Shown here in pieces: positions 14,708 through 22,745 of a stretch of DNA of 27,863 nucleotides; positions within the stretch are counted from its first letter, which is position 1; each line of letters opens with the position of its first letter. Both the position numbers and the translations under genes were made by a program. Under the pieces are notes generated by a model. The model had not been told where the DNA came from. It was given only the letters and a program-made list of their open reading frames with translations, and did no database searches. Where the stretch lies: the NCBI GenBank assembly GCA_964612295.1, contig CAZTDY010000055.1, positions 1 to 27,863 of the forward strand, read 5' to 3'. The stretch is from CAYQJL01 sp964612295. GTDB taxonomy: Bacteria; Eisenbacteria; RBG-16-71-46; CAIMUX01; WJJG01.

Positions 14708-16359
14708 GGCTGCGGCTCCGGCGTGGGCATATCCTCCGCTGTCGGTTTGGGCTCTTCAACAAGGGGATGGACCGGAAGGCTCACTTTGAAGATCGTGCCC
14801 TTGCCCATCTCGCTGGTGAGTTCGATATTCCCTCCGTGAGACTCGACGATTCCATACACGACCGTCAGGCCCAACCCGACACCTTTGCTGGCTTCCTTGG
14901 TCGTAAAGAACGGATCGAAGATCCGCGCCTGATGATCCTCGGGAATCCCGCCGCCGGTGTCTTCCACCATCATCAACACGACATCCTCTTCCTTGTCGAA
15001 CTGCGTTCTCACCGCAACCTGGCCTCCTTCCGGGACGGCCTCGGCGGCATTCATGACCAGGTTGATGATCACCTGTTGGAGCTGCGATGCGTCGCAGGGA
15101 ATCTCCGGCATGTGACGGTCGAGTGACACGTCCAGGCCCACCCCCCCCAACACGAGTTTGTGAGCGATGATCGAGATCGTATGCTCGACAATCCGATTCA
15201 GATTGGCCTTGGCCTTCTGGGGGGAAGACCGCCGCGAGAAGGCCAGCAGGTCGGAGACGATATGCCCGACCCGGGTCGTCTCGTCGATGACCGTGCTCAG
15301 GTACTTGCGGAAGTCATCCCGGCGGTTTTCAGGAACGCCCTCTTCGGTAAGGAGGCGCTGCATCAGCATGGAGAAGTTGAGCACACCGGAAAGGGGATTG
15401 TTGATTTCATGCGCTACGCTGGCGGCCAACTGCCCGAGAGAGGCCATCCGATCGCTCTGAATGAGCTTCTGCTGGGCGACATTCAGCTGGTGGCTCCTCT
15501 CCTCCACCTTGCCTTCCAACGTCTGGGTGAACTCGTGAACCTCGGCCATCGCGTCTTTCAGCCGCATCTGCATCGTGTTGAATGAAGCCGCCAATTCGGT
15601 CAACTCACGCGGCCCGTCGACGTCGATCGGTTCGTCCAGCTGCATCGCGCTCACCGAGTGGGTGGCTCGAATCAGCTTCTGAATGGGCTTGCCCACGAAC
15701 TGCCGCGTGAGGAGCGCAATCAGGATGCCGATCAGAACAATCTGGATGAAAGCAACCCGGAAGGCGCGCACCTTGATGGCGGCCACGTCGCGATCGACGG
15801 TCGCCAGACTCATGACCACATCCAACACGCCGAGAACGGCCATATCGGCGGGGTGCGCATGGCAATCGGCATTGCTGCAGGCCGGTTCATTGTAGATCGG
15901 TGTGACCAGGGCCAGACATCGGACACCCTCGGGACTCTCGAACGTCCGCGACCGCGCATACATATCCACGTTCACTTGCGGTTCGTTTTCGCCGTGGCAA
16001 ACCGTGCAGACGGTGTTCGTGACATCGACCTGCTCGGGGGCGTCAGGATCCGACGAGAAAGTGACGCGCCCGGCTCTGTTGAAGATCCGAACGGCCTCGA
16101 TGCCCGGTTCCTGGCCGATGGTCTCCAGGATCTGGTAGGTGGCGTCCGCCTGGTCGACAAGCATGCTGTTCCAGGTGGCGCTCTTGATGCCGCGTGAGAC
16201 TTGATCGGCCCCCTTGATCATCTCATCGAGCAAGAGGCGTTCTTGGCTGTGGAGGTTGATGTAGCCGAAGACTGCTTCGACGATTGCGACGAGAATCGTG
16301 AGGGCGAGGATCAGCCGGGGCGCCAGCCCCCTGGGTAACACACGCATCGCGGCTCCCAT
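14704..16359 (-). CDS. Sensor histidine kinase with periplasmic c-type heme motifs and HAMP domain
   Basis: 551 aa. Membrane helix 1 (near 12-32) is followed by a ~160-residue periplasmic sensor region, membrane helix 2 (VAFIQIVLIGILIALL, near 195-215), a HAMP domain (KPIQKLIRATHSV), a coiled coil, HisKA with phospho-His317 (ASVAHEINNPLSG), and HATPase boxes NLVMNAAEAVPEGG, DTGGGIPE and GVGLGLTVV. The sensor carries CTVCH (about residue 118) and CSNADCH (about residue 162). The first is a standard c-heme site and the second a CX4CH variant, so one or two hemes are likely and a redox or ligand signal is implied. ATG 16359 lacks a close SD; ATG 16347 has GGGAG five bases before it and may be the real start. 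The stop is coupled to the archaemetzincin gene. Confidence 0.93.
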   Translation of the reverse strand: MGAAMRVLPRGLAPRLILALTILVAIVEAVFGYINLHSQERLLLDEMIKGADQVSRGIKSATWNSMLVDQADATYQILETIGQEPGIEAVRIFNRAGRVTFSSDPDAPEQVDVTNTVCTVCHGENEPQVNVDMYARSRTFESPEGVRCLALVTPIYNEPACSNADCHAHPADMAVLGVLDVVMSLATVDRDVAAIKVRAFRVAFIQIVLIGILIALLTRQFVGKPIQKLIRATHSVSAMQLDEPIDVDGPRELTELAASFNTMQMRLKDAMAEVHEFTQTLEGKVEERSHQLNVAQQKLIQSDRMASLGQLAASVAHEINNPLSGVLNFSMLMQRLLTEEGVPENRRDDFRKYLSTVIDETTRVGHIVSDLLAFSRRSSPQKAKANLNRIVEHTISIIAHKLVLGGVGLDVSLDRHMPEIPCDASQLQQVIINLVMNAAEAVPEGGQVAVRTQFDKEEDVVLMMVEDTGGGIPEDHQARIFDPFFTTKEASKGVGLGLTVVYGIVESHGGNIELTSEMGKGTIFKVSLPVHPLVEEPKPTAEDMPTPEPQP

Positions 16360-16413
16360 TCACTCGGATCGGCGACTCCTCCGTACTGGCGCAACCATAC
16401 ACCACGCACGGAC

Positions 16414-17748
16414 TCACTCCAACCTAACACCACCGCTCCAAAGCAAATACCGTTCCTTCGGTGGATTGAAGTACCCGAATTGAAGCCGGGGAAAGCGCTC
16501 CTGCAGAGCGAGCGCGAAGGGGGCCAGCCCCATGCCCTGCCCGTGACAGTGATCCGGGATGTGCTCGCGATAGAACTCGGGATCGACATTCAGATTCCGC
16601 AGTTGGATCAAGCCGACACCGGCCCCCTCGACCAGCTCTGACAGAGCTTCGATCTCCTCGGCCCGGTCAGTCACCCCCGGGAAGTAGAGCAGGTTGAGGC
16701 TCACGAACCGGCCCGCCGCGTGCATGGCGCGCATCGAGGCCACGACATCGTCAAAGCCATACCCTCGGGGCCGGTAGTAGGCGTTGTACAGATCCGGCTG
16801 CCCGCTGTTCAAGCTGACCCGCATGCTGTCCAGTCCAGCATCGGCCAGGTCCTGCACGACCTGAGGTAGACTGGCGTTGGTGTTGAGGTTGATCGTGCCC
16901 GACTCCGTCTCAGCCCGCACCAATCGCACGATCGCCGGCAGGAGCTCGCGCATGAGCAGCGGCTCGCCTTCGCAGCCCTGTCCGAAGCTGACCACGGCCT
17001 CCGGGACACGGGCGATGTGCTGCAGGGCAACCGCGGCCACATCTTCGGCAGAGGGGGGCTCGGCCAGCCGATCGTGCGCGGCCTTGAAACTGCCGTCCGA
17101 CTGAAGGCTGATACACCCGAGACATCCCGCGTTGCAGACGGTGCTGGTCGGCAGAGGCGCTTCCCAGCGGTGAAGGAAGTAGTTCTGGGCCGCCCGGCAA
17201 TTGTACTCCCGCGCGCAGCGCTGAAGCTGCTGGAGAAGCCGGTTTTGCGGGGTCTGGGCAAGTTCGGACTCGACCGAGGATTGGATCCGCTTCTCATCGA
17301 ATCGCCAGGGATCCTGGCGCTGGTCCGGATCAACCCGCAGGGCGGCGACCCGGTGAGCGTCGTCGCAGTAGCCAACCGCCGCATAGGAAAATAGCGGCAG
17401 GGCGGGGGCGCCGTCGCCCGTCTCATAGGCCGCCAGGAGCGTCGCGGTGTGGGCCGGGGCCAGGAAGGCCGCCACCGCGTGCACCGGCCTCCCCTGCTCA
17501 TCGGCCGTCAGGACCACCTCATCCCCACTCTCGGGATCGCACCCGAGCGGCTGCCGGCCGGGGAGCATGAAGAGGTCGCTGCCGCGCGGCAGGTCGATCG
17601 TCACGGTTTCGCTGAGCGGCACGGCCGGGCCACCCCCATCGCCCGTTGCCAGCAGCGTTGGATGCTCCAGTATCGTACCGGACTCATCGCAATAGAGCAG
17701 GCGAGGTCTTGCCGAATCGCCCGAGTGCCCGGGCCAAGAAAAACGCAT
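16414..17748 (-). CDS. Radical SAM protein of unknown specificity
   Basis: 444 aa from ATG 17748, chosen for the SD GGAGGGC; the frame is open further upstream but not protein-like. Near residues 204-211 the motif CNAGCLGC gives CX3CX2C, the [4Fe-4S]/S-adenosylmethionine site. It is followed by GQGCEGEPLL, which replaces the GGEP motif, and by a TIM-barrel-like region (INLNTNASLPQVVQDLADAG, MRVSLNSGQPDLYNAYYRPR, LLYFPGVTDRAEEIEAL). The N-terminal ~190 residues are not recognised and could be a specific substrate-handling domain. An extra Cys pair (CAREYNC) lies just before the radical SAM core. No SPASM cluster is evident. It is 54 bases upstream of the kinase on the same strand and likely co-transcribed, so it may modify a peptide or cofactor linked to the redox modules. 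That link is inference. Confidence 0.85.
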   Translation of the reverse strand: MRFSWPGHSGDSARPRLLYCDESGTILEHPTLLATGDGGGPAVPLSETVTIDLPRGSDLFMLPGRQPLGCDPESGDEVVLTADEQGRPVHAVAAFLAPAHTATLLAAYETGDGAPALPLFSYAAVGYCDDAHRVAALRVDPDQRQDPWRFDEKRIQSSVESELAQTPQNRLLQQLQRCAREYNCRAAQNYFLHRWEAPLPTSTVCNAGCLGCISLQSDGSFKAAHDRLAEPPSAEDVAAVALQHIARVPEAVVSFGQGCEGEPLLMRELLPAIVRLVRAETESGTINLNTNASLPQVVQDLADAGLDSMRVSLNSGQPDLYNAYYRPRGYGFDDVVASMRAMHAAGRFVSLNLLYFPGVTDRAEEIEALSELVEGAGVGLIQLRNLNVDPEFYREHIPDHCHGQGMGLAPFALALQERFPRLQFGYFNPPKERYLLWSGGVRLE

Positions 17749-17893
17749 GCCGGCGCCCTCCGTCCGTCTCAAGTTCCGTGTGGGACGCTTGCAGATTGTG
17801 GTATGCTTATGAGCGCATATTGCAACCTGCGTATCCCCCCCTTGGTCATCTGGGGTCATGCGCTATCCAACGCAAACCACAGGAGGGACACCG

Positions 17894-20008
17894 ATGCCTC
17901 GATGTTGGGCGCACCGCACACGGAATGCAAGCTGGAGACCGCTTCTGGCAGCGGTCGTTTTTTTGGGACTCGCGGTGGGCTGGCCCCTACCGGCGATCGC
18001 CTCGGATGAAGGCTGGAGCCAGGAAGCTGAAATCGCCGAGATTCAGGCGATGATCGAGGCCGAGGGCCTCGACTGGGTCGCCGGGCCGACTCCGATGAAT
18101 GCCCTGCCGCCTTCGGAACGTCCTCCTTTGAATTCGTTTCCGCCTCTCTCGGCGGATTTCCTCGAGAAGAGCAACAGCGTGATCGAGCCGCTGCCTGCGC
18201 GCGACCTGCCCGCCTCCTGGGACTGGCGCGACCATGCGGGGACAACCCCGGCCAAGAACCAGGGCGGCTGCGGCTCTTGCTGGGCGTTCGCCTCGGTTGG
18301 CGTGCTCGAGGCCTATCACCGCATCCAGACCGGGAACATCGTCCTGTTCTCCGAGCAGCAGTGCCTCTCCTGCAATGAGTTCGACTACGGTTGCGACGGC
18401 GGCAACAGCGACGGCTGCTACTGGCTGTGGCAGTCCTTCGGCGCCGTCCCCAGCAGCTGTTTCCCCTACTACGGGACGGACACCTATCCCTGCATCCAGG
18501 ATGACTGCGAGGTCAAGGCCCGCATCGACGGCTGGAGCGCGCTGGGAAGCAATGAGACCGTGATCAAGACGGCCGTCTTGATCCACCCGATCTATGTTCG
18601 TATTTACGCAACCAATGCGATGATGTCCTACGGGGGCGGCTGCTACTCCGGTCCCAGCGGTACGACCAATCATGCGGTCGTGATCTGTGGTTGGGATGAC
18701 AACGCCTGCAGCGGCCAGGGCGCCTGGCTCATCAAGAACAGCTGGGGCGCCGGCTGGGGCTATGCCGGTTTCGGCTGGATCAAGTTCGGCTCGTCCAGCA
18801 TCGGTGCCGGTGGACACACCCTCGACTACACGCCCTTCCCGGCCGATTGTGCGGCGTACGTGTCGCATCAGGTGCTCGATGGGTTCAACGGCGCGCTGGA
18901 TCCGGGCGAGACGGCCCAGGTCGAATGCACGGTCAAGAACTACGGCTATAGCAGCACCGGTTCGGTGGCCGGCATCCTGCGATCGCTCACTCCGGGCGTC
19001 ACGGTCACCGACAGCTCCGCGACCATCGCTAGCATGGGCTCCGGCAGCAGCGGTTCGACCCTCTCGCCGCACTTCACGGTGAGCGTGGAACCCGGGACTG
19101 AGGTCGGAACTCTGGTGACGTTCGAGCTGGAGATCAGCAGCGGCACCCACACCGAGACAAGCCTGTTCTATGACTTCATCTCGCCGGTCAATGTGATCTA
19201 TGAAACCGACTTCGACAGCGATCCCGGCTGGACGACGGGCGGAACCCAGAATGACTGGCGCCGCGCCGCTCCGGGCACCCTGGAGGGACAGCTCGATGCG
19301 CTCGACGCGGTGTCGGGGAGCATGTTCTACGGCAACGACCTCAACGAATCGAGTAGCTGGGACGTGCTCTATCCCGCCAACGCAAACAACTACCTCCAGT
19401 CGCCGGTGATCGACTGCTCCGATCACACCGGTGTGCACCTGCGCTTCAAGCGCCATCTCACCGTCGAGGAAGGCATCTACGATGTCGCTCGCGTAAAGGT
19501 GAACGGCACGGAGATCTGGACCAATCCGCTGCACGACAACCTGGTCGATGACTACTGGGTGACCCAGATGTTCGACATCTCCGCCCTCGCCGATGAGGGC
19601 ACCGCGCAGCTGCGCTTCGAGCTGGTCAGTGATGGCGGGCTGCAGTTCGGCGGTTGGAATATCGACGACGTCAGTATCGTCGCGGCCGACGTCGACTACG
19701 CGGACGTCGAACCCACCCAGCAGCCACGGATGAGCTTGGCGGTTTCGTCCCATCCCAATCCGTTCGCGCCGCTCACCCACCTGCGTCTGGCCATCCCCGA
19801 GGATGTTTCCTCGGTGAGCGTGCGCCTCTACGACGCCAGTGGACGCCTCATCCGCACGGTGCACGACGGGGCGATCACCCCGGGCAGCCACACGTTCACC
19901 TGGACGGGCAACGACGATCACGGTCAGCCGGTGCCGGCGGGCAGTTACTTCTGCCGGGCGAGCGCGGGGAACGCCGCGGTCACGTCGAAAGTGATTCGCG
20001 TGGATTAA
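17894..20008 (+). CDS. Secreted papain-like (C1A) cysteine protease with FlgD-Ig C-terminal domain
   Basis: 704 aa. The start ATG 17894 has an AGGAGGGACA SD and opens on a signal peptide (WRPLLAAVVFLGLAVGWPL, ending near AIASDE). After a ~90-residue propeptide-like part comes the protease: NQGGCGSCWAF with nucleophile Cys129 and the oxyanion Gln, TNHAVVICGWD with His260, and LIKNSWGAGWG with Asn282. All catalytic residues are present, so it should be active. An APHP/CARDB-like segment (DPGETAQVECTVKNYGYSSTG) and a jelly-roll-like region (YETDFDSDPGWTTGG...NIDDVSI) follow. The C-terminus is the FlgD-Ig/sorting-like domain (HPNPFAPLTHLRLA, YDASGRLIRT, TWTGNDDHG). It is probably cell-surface or released. 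A good terminator follows the gene. Confidence 0.92.
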   Translation: MPRCWAHRTRNASWRPLLAAVVFLGLAVGWPLPAIASDEGWSQEAEIAEIQAMIEAEGLDWVAGPTPMNALPPSERPPLNSFPPLSADFLEKSNSVIEPLPARDLPASWDWRDHAGTTPAKNQGGCGSCWAFASVGVLEAYHRIQTGNIVLFSEQQCLSCNEFDYGCDGGNSDGCYWLWQSFGAVPSSCFPYYGTDTYPCIQDDCEVKARIDGWSALGSNETVIKTAVLIHPIYVRIYATNAMMSYGGGCYSGPSGTTNHAVVICGWDDNACSGQGAWLIKNSWGAGWGYAGFGWIKFGSSSIGAGGHTLDYTPFPADCAAYVSHQVLDGFNGALDPGETAQVECTVKNYGYSSTGSVAGILRSLTPGVTVTDSSATIASMGSGSSGSTLSPHFTVSVEPGTEVGTLVTFELEISSGTHTETSLFYDFISPVNVIYETDFDSDPGWTTGGTQNDWRRAAPGTLEGQLDALDAVSGSMFYGNDLNESSSWDVLYPANANNYLQSPVIDCSDHTGVHLRFKRHLTVEEGIYDVARVKVNGTEIWTNPLHDNLVDDYWVTQMFDISALADEGTAQLRFELVSDGGLQFGGWNIDDVSIVAADVDYADVEPTQQPRMSLAVSSHPNPFAPLTHLRLAIPEDVSSVSVRLYDASGRLIRTVHDGAITPGSHTFTWTGNDDHGQPVPAGSYFCRASAGNAAVTSKVIRVD

Positions 20009-20040
20009 TCGACGACCCAGGAATAGAGCAACAGGGAACA

Positions 20041-20066
20041 GGCCTCCACTTGTTGGGGGCCTTTCT
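20041..20066 (+). terminator. Rho-independent terminator after the C1A protease gene
   Basis: GGCCTCC (20041-20047) pairs with GGGGGCC (20055-20061) with one G-U pair, around a seven-base loop, and is followed by TTTCTCT. It is 33 bases after the stop codon. Confidence 0.7.
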
Positions 20067-20356
20067 CTATGGGGAAAATCGGGGAAGGCGATCCAAAGAA
20101 GAGTGGGAACCGCAATCTCTGCAGCTCCCACTTCTATGAATACCGGATGATTCCAGGGAGGGACCAATATGCCTGTCGAGATGGACCTTCAAGGTGTTTC
20201 GGCAAGGTCCTCAGGATGTCGTTTCGGTTCCGAATGAAGGCTTCTCAGAGGCACAAACGTGCTCTCTCGAGGGTCATCAGCCATTCGATCGGAGACCCGA
20301 AGCAGGCTGCGAGCTCCCTGGCCCATCCGAGTAGTCCGACGCTATCACCGCCCCGA

Positions 20357-20384
20357 TTCCCTGTCCAGGGAATTGCCCTTTTTT
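20357..20384 (+). terminator. Possible terminator in the 20009-20493 region
   Basis: TTCCCT and AGGGAA pair around GTCC; an alternative AGGG/CCCT stem sits directly before six T (20379-20384). It would end a transcript of the intergenic region, but no clear gene lies before it. Confidence 0.35.
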
Positions 20385-20476
20385 CTACGATCGCAGGAAA
20401 AGCTAACGCCGTGCGCTCATGAGAAACTCACGGTTCGAGGATTGCGGCTTGTTGTGTACAACTAGAAACCTGAACG

Positions 20477-20491
20477 CGTTTGCATCAAACG
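20477..20491 (-). terminator. Short stem just after the symporter stop
   Basis: CGTTTG and CAAACG pair perfectly around three bases, starting 3 bases after the symporter stop on the minus strand. There is no T-run, so this is at best a weak terminator or a 3'-end stabilising stem. Confidence 0.25.
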
Positions 20492-20493
20492 GC

Positions 20494-22272
20494 TCAGTCC
20501 GTCAGGCCTTCCAGACCACGGGGAATCGCCTTGGCCGGTGGCGTGAGAAGACTTACGCCCCAGGTTGCGAAGAGGGCCAGCGCAAAGGCCGGCACCAGTT
20601 CGTAAAGATCCAGTCCGGTGGCCGCCTCGACGAGCGCGCCCAGAGACATCTTCCACAAAATGGTCACGATCAACCCCGTAAGCATCCCGGCCAGAGCGCC
20701 CCAGAGGTTTGTTCGCCGCCAGAACAAGGCCAGCAGAATCGGGGGGCCAAAGGCCGCGCCCAGACCGGACCAGGCGAAGAGAACGAACCAAAAGACCGCC
20801 CGAACCTCGCCCAGGGCCATGATTAAAGCCAGCAAACCCACGAGCAGCACGCTTCCGCGGGCGATCCAGCCCATCATCCGTTCGAGGCCCTGCACCGAGA
20901 ATCGCCGCCGAATCTCGAACGATTGGTCGATCAGATCCCGGGCAACAGCCGAGGAAACCACAAGGAGCTGGCTATCGGCGGTCGACATCATCGCGCTGAT
21001 GATGGCTGCCAGGAGGATCCCGCCCAGGATGGGATGGAGCTGCGTCGTTGCCAGATGCGGGTAGGCTTGTTCCGGATCAACGAGTCCGGGAACAGCCACC
21101 CTCGCCGCCAGGCCCAGGACGACCGCGCCGTAGAGGGCCAGACAGCCCCAGACAATCGCGATGATCCGGGCCCGGAGGATGGTCTGCCGCGAGCGAGCCG
21201 CCATGTAGCGCGTGAGCACATGCGGTTGGCCGGGATACCCGAAGCCGATGCCCAGGAGCCCGATCACCCAGCCCAGCATTGCCAATCCGGCGGCCCCGCC
21301 GAGGGGGTCGAGCAGAGCTTCGCCACCGACCATGTCGATGCGCTTGTCATATTCGTAGCTGCGCCCCTTCCCTTCCAGGCGGTCACCGGGAAACAGGAAT
21401 AACTCACCCTGAACGGCATGCCCGTCCAAGGTCACCTGTCCGGCGGCCGGAGGGGTGATCTGCACGGCGAAGTGGTAGTCGCCACCTTCGGCAACTTGCC
21501 GCAGGACGGTCAGGCCCGGCTCCAGTTCGACCGGATCCGCCTCCACCCCGATCTGGTGCATCGCAGCCTGTTCGGTTTTTGTGATGACGGCTTCGTAGCG
21601 AGGTGGCGTCGTTTCGAGCGCATCCTTGAGCGCGCCGATCCCCCCCACCGATGAAACCGTGACGATCGGCAGCACGACCAGCCCGAACGCCATGAGCAGG
21701 CCCTGTGTCAGGTCGGTCCATGAGACAGCCCGGAACCCCCCGACCAGCGTGTAGAGGATCGTGATCAGACCACCGAGGAGCACACCGTGCGCATAGGTAA
21801 TTCCGTAGCTTTCGCCAAACGCGATCTGGAACGCCTTGCCCGTCGCCGTGAACTGGGCCGAAACGTAGAACATCATGCAGAAGAGGATCGTGAGAATGCC
21901 CAAGCCGCGAAGCAGGTTCCAGCGGTCACCGAGACGTGCCGCCAGAACACCGGGGATGGTGATGGCGCCCAGCGTCTTCGTATGCTGCCGCAGGCGCGGG
22001 GCCACCAGATACCAGTTGCACACGTAGCCCAGCAGCACGCCGGGCACCGTCCAGACCGCCTGGGCACCCCACTGATAGGACATGCCGACGAGTCCGATGA
22101 CCAGCCATCCGCTTTCGCTACTGGCCACGCTGCTGATCGCGGTGACCCAGGAACCCAACCCTCGGTCGGCAAGGAAGAACCCCTCCATCGTCCGGCCGTA
22201 TCGCGACGCAACCGCACCCACGATCAACACGAACAAGAGATAGGCTACGAACACAATGGAGATGAGTGTCAT
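20494..22272 (-). CDS. Sodium/solute symporter (SSS family, PutP-like) with large central insertion
   Basis: 592 aa from ATG 22272, chosen for the SD (GGGAGGGAAG) and the immediate helix MTLISIVFVAYLLFVLIVGA. SSS-family features: FFLADRGLGSWVTAISSVASSESGW in the first part, LVGGFRAVSWTDLTQGLLM, GYPGQPHVLTRYMAARS, and ISAMMSTADSQLLVVSSAVARDL, which is the conserved core around the sodium site. The fold predicts about 13 helices. Between ~215 and ~325 it carries a mostly hydrophilic insertion (from DALETTPPRYEAVI to KRIDMVGGEALLD) with beta-rich character (GGDYHFAVQITPPAAGQVTL) that standard PutP lacks. The substrate cannot be told (proline, pantothenate, sugar and acetate carriers all share the core). 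The start overlaps the stop of a 57-aa membrane protein gene (ATGA), so the two are coupled. Confidence 0.9.
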   Translation of the reverse strand: MTLISIVFVAYLLFVLIVGAVASRYGRTMEGFFLADRGLGSWVTAISSVASSESGWLVIGLVGMSYQWGAQAVWTVPGVLLGYVCNWYLVAPRLRQHTKTLGAITIPGVLAARLGDRWNLLRGLGILTILFCMMFYVSAQFTATGKAFQIAFGESYGITYAHGVLLGGLITILYTLVGGFRAVSWTDLTQGLLMAFGLVVLPIVTVSSVGGIGALKDALETTPPRYEAVITKTEQAAMHQIGVEADPVELEPGLTVLRQVAEGGDYHFAVQITPPAAGQVTLDGHAVQGELFLFPGDRLEGKGRSYEYDKRIDMVGGEALLDPLGGAAGLAMLGWVIGLLGIGFGYPGQPHVLTRYMAARSRQTILRARIIAIVWGCLALYGAVVLGLAARVAVPGLVDPEQAYPHLATTQLHPILGGILLAAIISAMMSTADSQLLVVSSAVARDLIDQSFEIRRRFSVQGLERMMGWIARGSVLLVGLLALIMALGEVRAVFWFVLFAWSGLGAAFGPPILLALFWRRTNLWGALAGMLTGLIVTILWKMSLGALVEAATGLDLYELVPAFALALFATWGVSLLTPPAKAIPRGLEGLTD

Positions 22273-22442
22273 TGCGTCTTCCCTCCCGGGCGAAGGTGCC
22301 GCCACACCGCATAGAGGATGAGCCCGGCGGGAAACAGGAGAAACGTGATCCAAAGACGCATGTCGACGGAGGACAGAACGGCCGCGACCACCAGCGCCGC
22401 GGGAATGAACAGAAAGACCAGCAGCAAATACCCAAGAAACAT
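22269..22442 (-). CDS. Small membrane protein co-encoded with the symporter (57 aa)
   Basis: 57 residues, MFLGYLLLVFLFIPAALVVA then a short polar turn (SSVDMRLW), a second helix (ITFLLFPAGLILYAVW) and a basic tail (RHLRPGGKTQ). A strong SD (GGGAGGTGG) precedes ATG 22442 and the stop overlaps the symporter start by four bases. Two-helix partners are known for several SSS transporters (DUF4212-like and symporter small accessory proteins). This one matches in position and topology, but I cannot confirm membership of a named family. Confidence 0.75.
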   Translation of the reverse strand: MFLGYLLLVFLFIPAALVVAAVLSSVDMRLWITFLLFPAGLILYAVWRHLRPGGKTQ

Positions 22443-22582
22443 TCCGCCACCTCCCTGTCAGGTTTGGACCCATGCTTCCAGCTTCGCGGCGGCAGATCAA
22501 GTGGGCTGATGCGTCCGGGGGTTCCGTAGTGAGACAAGGTCTACGTTTGGGAGGCCGATTGGCAGTCGACGCGTGCCTTCCT

Positions 22583-22598
22583 TGGCGCACTTGCGCCA
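22583..22598. repeat. Inverted repeat overlapping the -35 box of the C25 protease promoter
   Basis: TGGCGCA and TGCGCCA form a perfect seven-base inverted repeat with a two-base spacer. Its right arm covers the proposed -35 box, a typical repressor-operator position. Confidence 0.4.
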
Positions 22599-22618
22599 CC
22601 GTGTGTTATCCTTATAGG
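22591..22618 (+). promoter_or_regulatory. Candidate sigma-70-like promoter of the C25 protease
   Basis: TTGCGC (22591-22596), 16 bases, then TATAGG (22613-22618). Both boxes are imperfect, but the spacing is right and this is the only such pair seen upstream of the gene. Confidence 0.4.
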
Positions 22619-22745
22619 CGTACGGTTGTATGGCGGGCCGGGACGGCCTGCCGTGTATGAGCTGCTGCGTCCTGGAAGGCCGATGCTCGCCCCTGTTTTC
22701 TGCTGGCCTGAAGGGCGTTCTACCTCGGGGAAGGAGGACGGCTTC

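Larger units (their letters stand above)
20009..20493. other. 485-base intergenic region with terminators and stem structures
   Basis: Just past the protease gene lies a terminator (20041-20066). Beyond it, AGTGGGA (20102-20108) and TCCCACT (20126-20132) can pair. A strong SD-like AGGGAGGG (20155-20162) precedes ATG 20169, which opens only a 22-codon frame ending at 20237. A second terminator-like stem with six T ends at 20384. A small RNA, a gene remnant or a very short peptide gene are all possible; no frame is convincingly coding. Confidence 0.4.
22443..22745. other. Divergent region between the symporter operon and the C25 protease
   Basis: 303 bases without a convincing ORF. It holds a sigma-70-like promoter and an inverted repeat for the rightward gene, listed separately, and a leader of about 120 bases ending in an AAGGAGG SD. 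No clear promoter for the leftward symporter operon was found. Confidence 0.5.

Noticed and set aside
17987..20167. Long open frame on the minus strand (about 726 codons) opposite the C1A protease
   Set aside because: It mirrors a GC-rich real gene with signal peptide, complete catalytic residues and SD; the reverse frame shows no domain or membrane pattern and is a codon-bias shadow.
20169..20237. 22-codon ORF with strong SD-like sequence
   Set aside because: Too short and composition not distinctive; no neighbour supports it. Kept only as part of the intergenic description.
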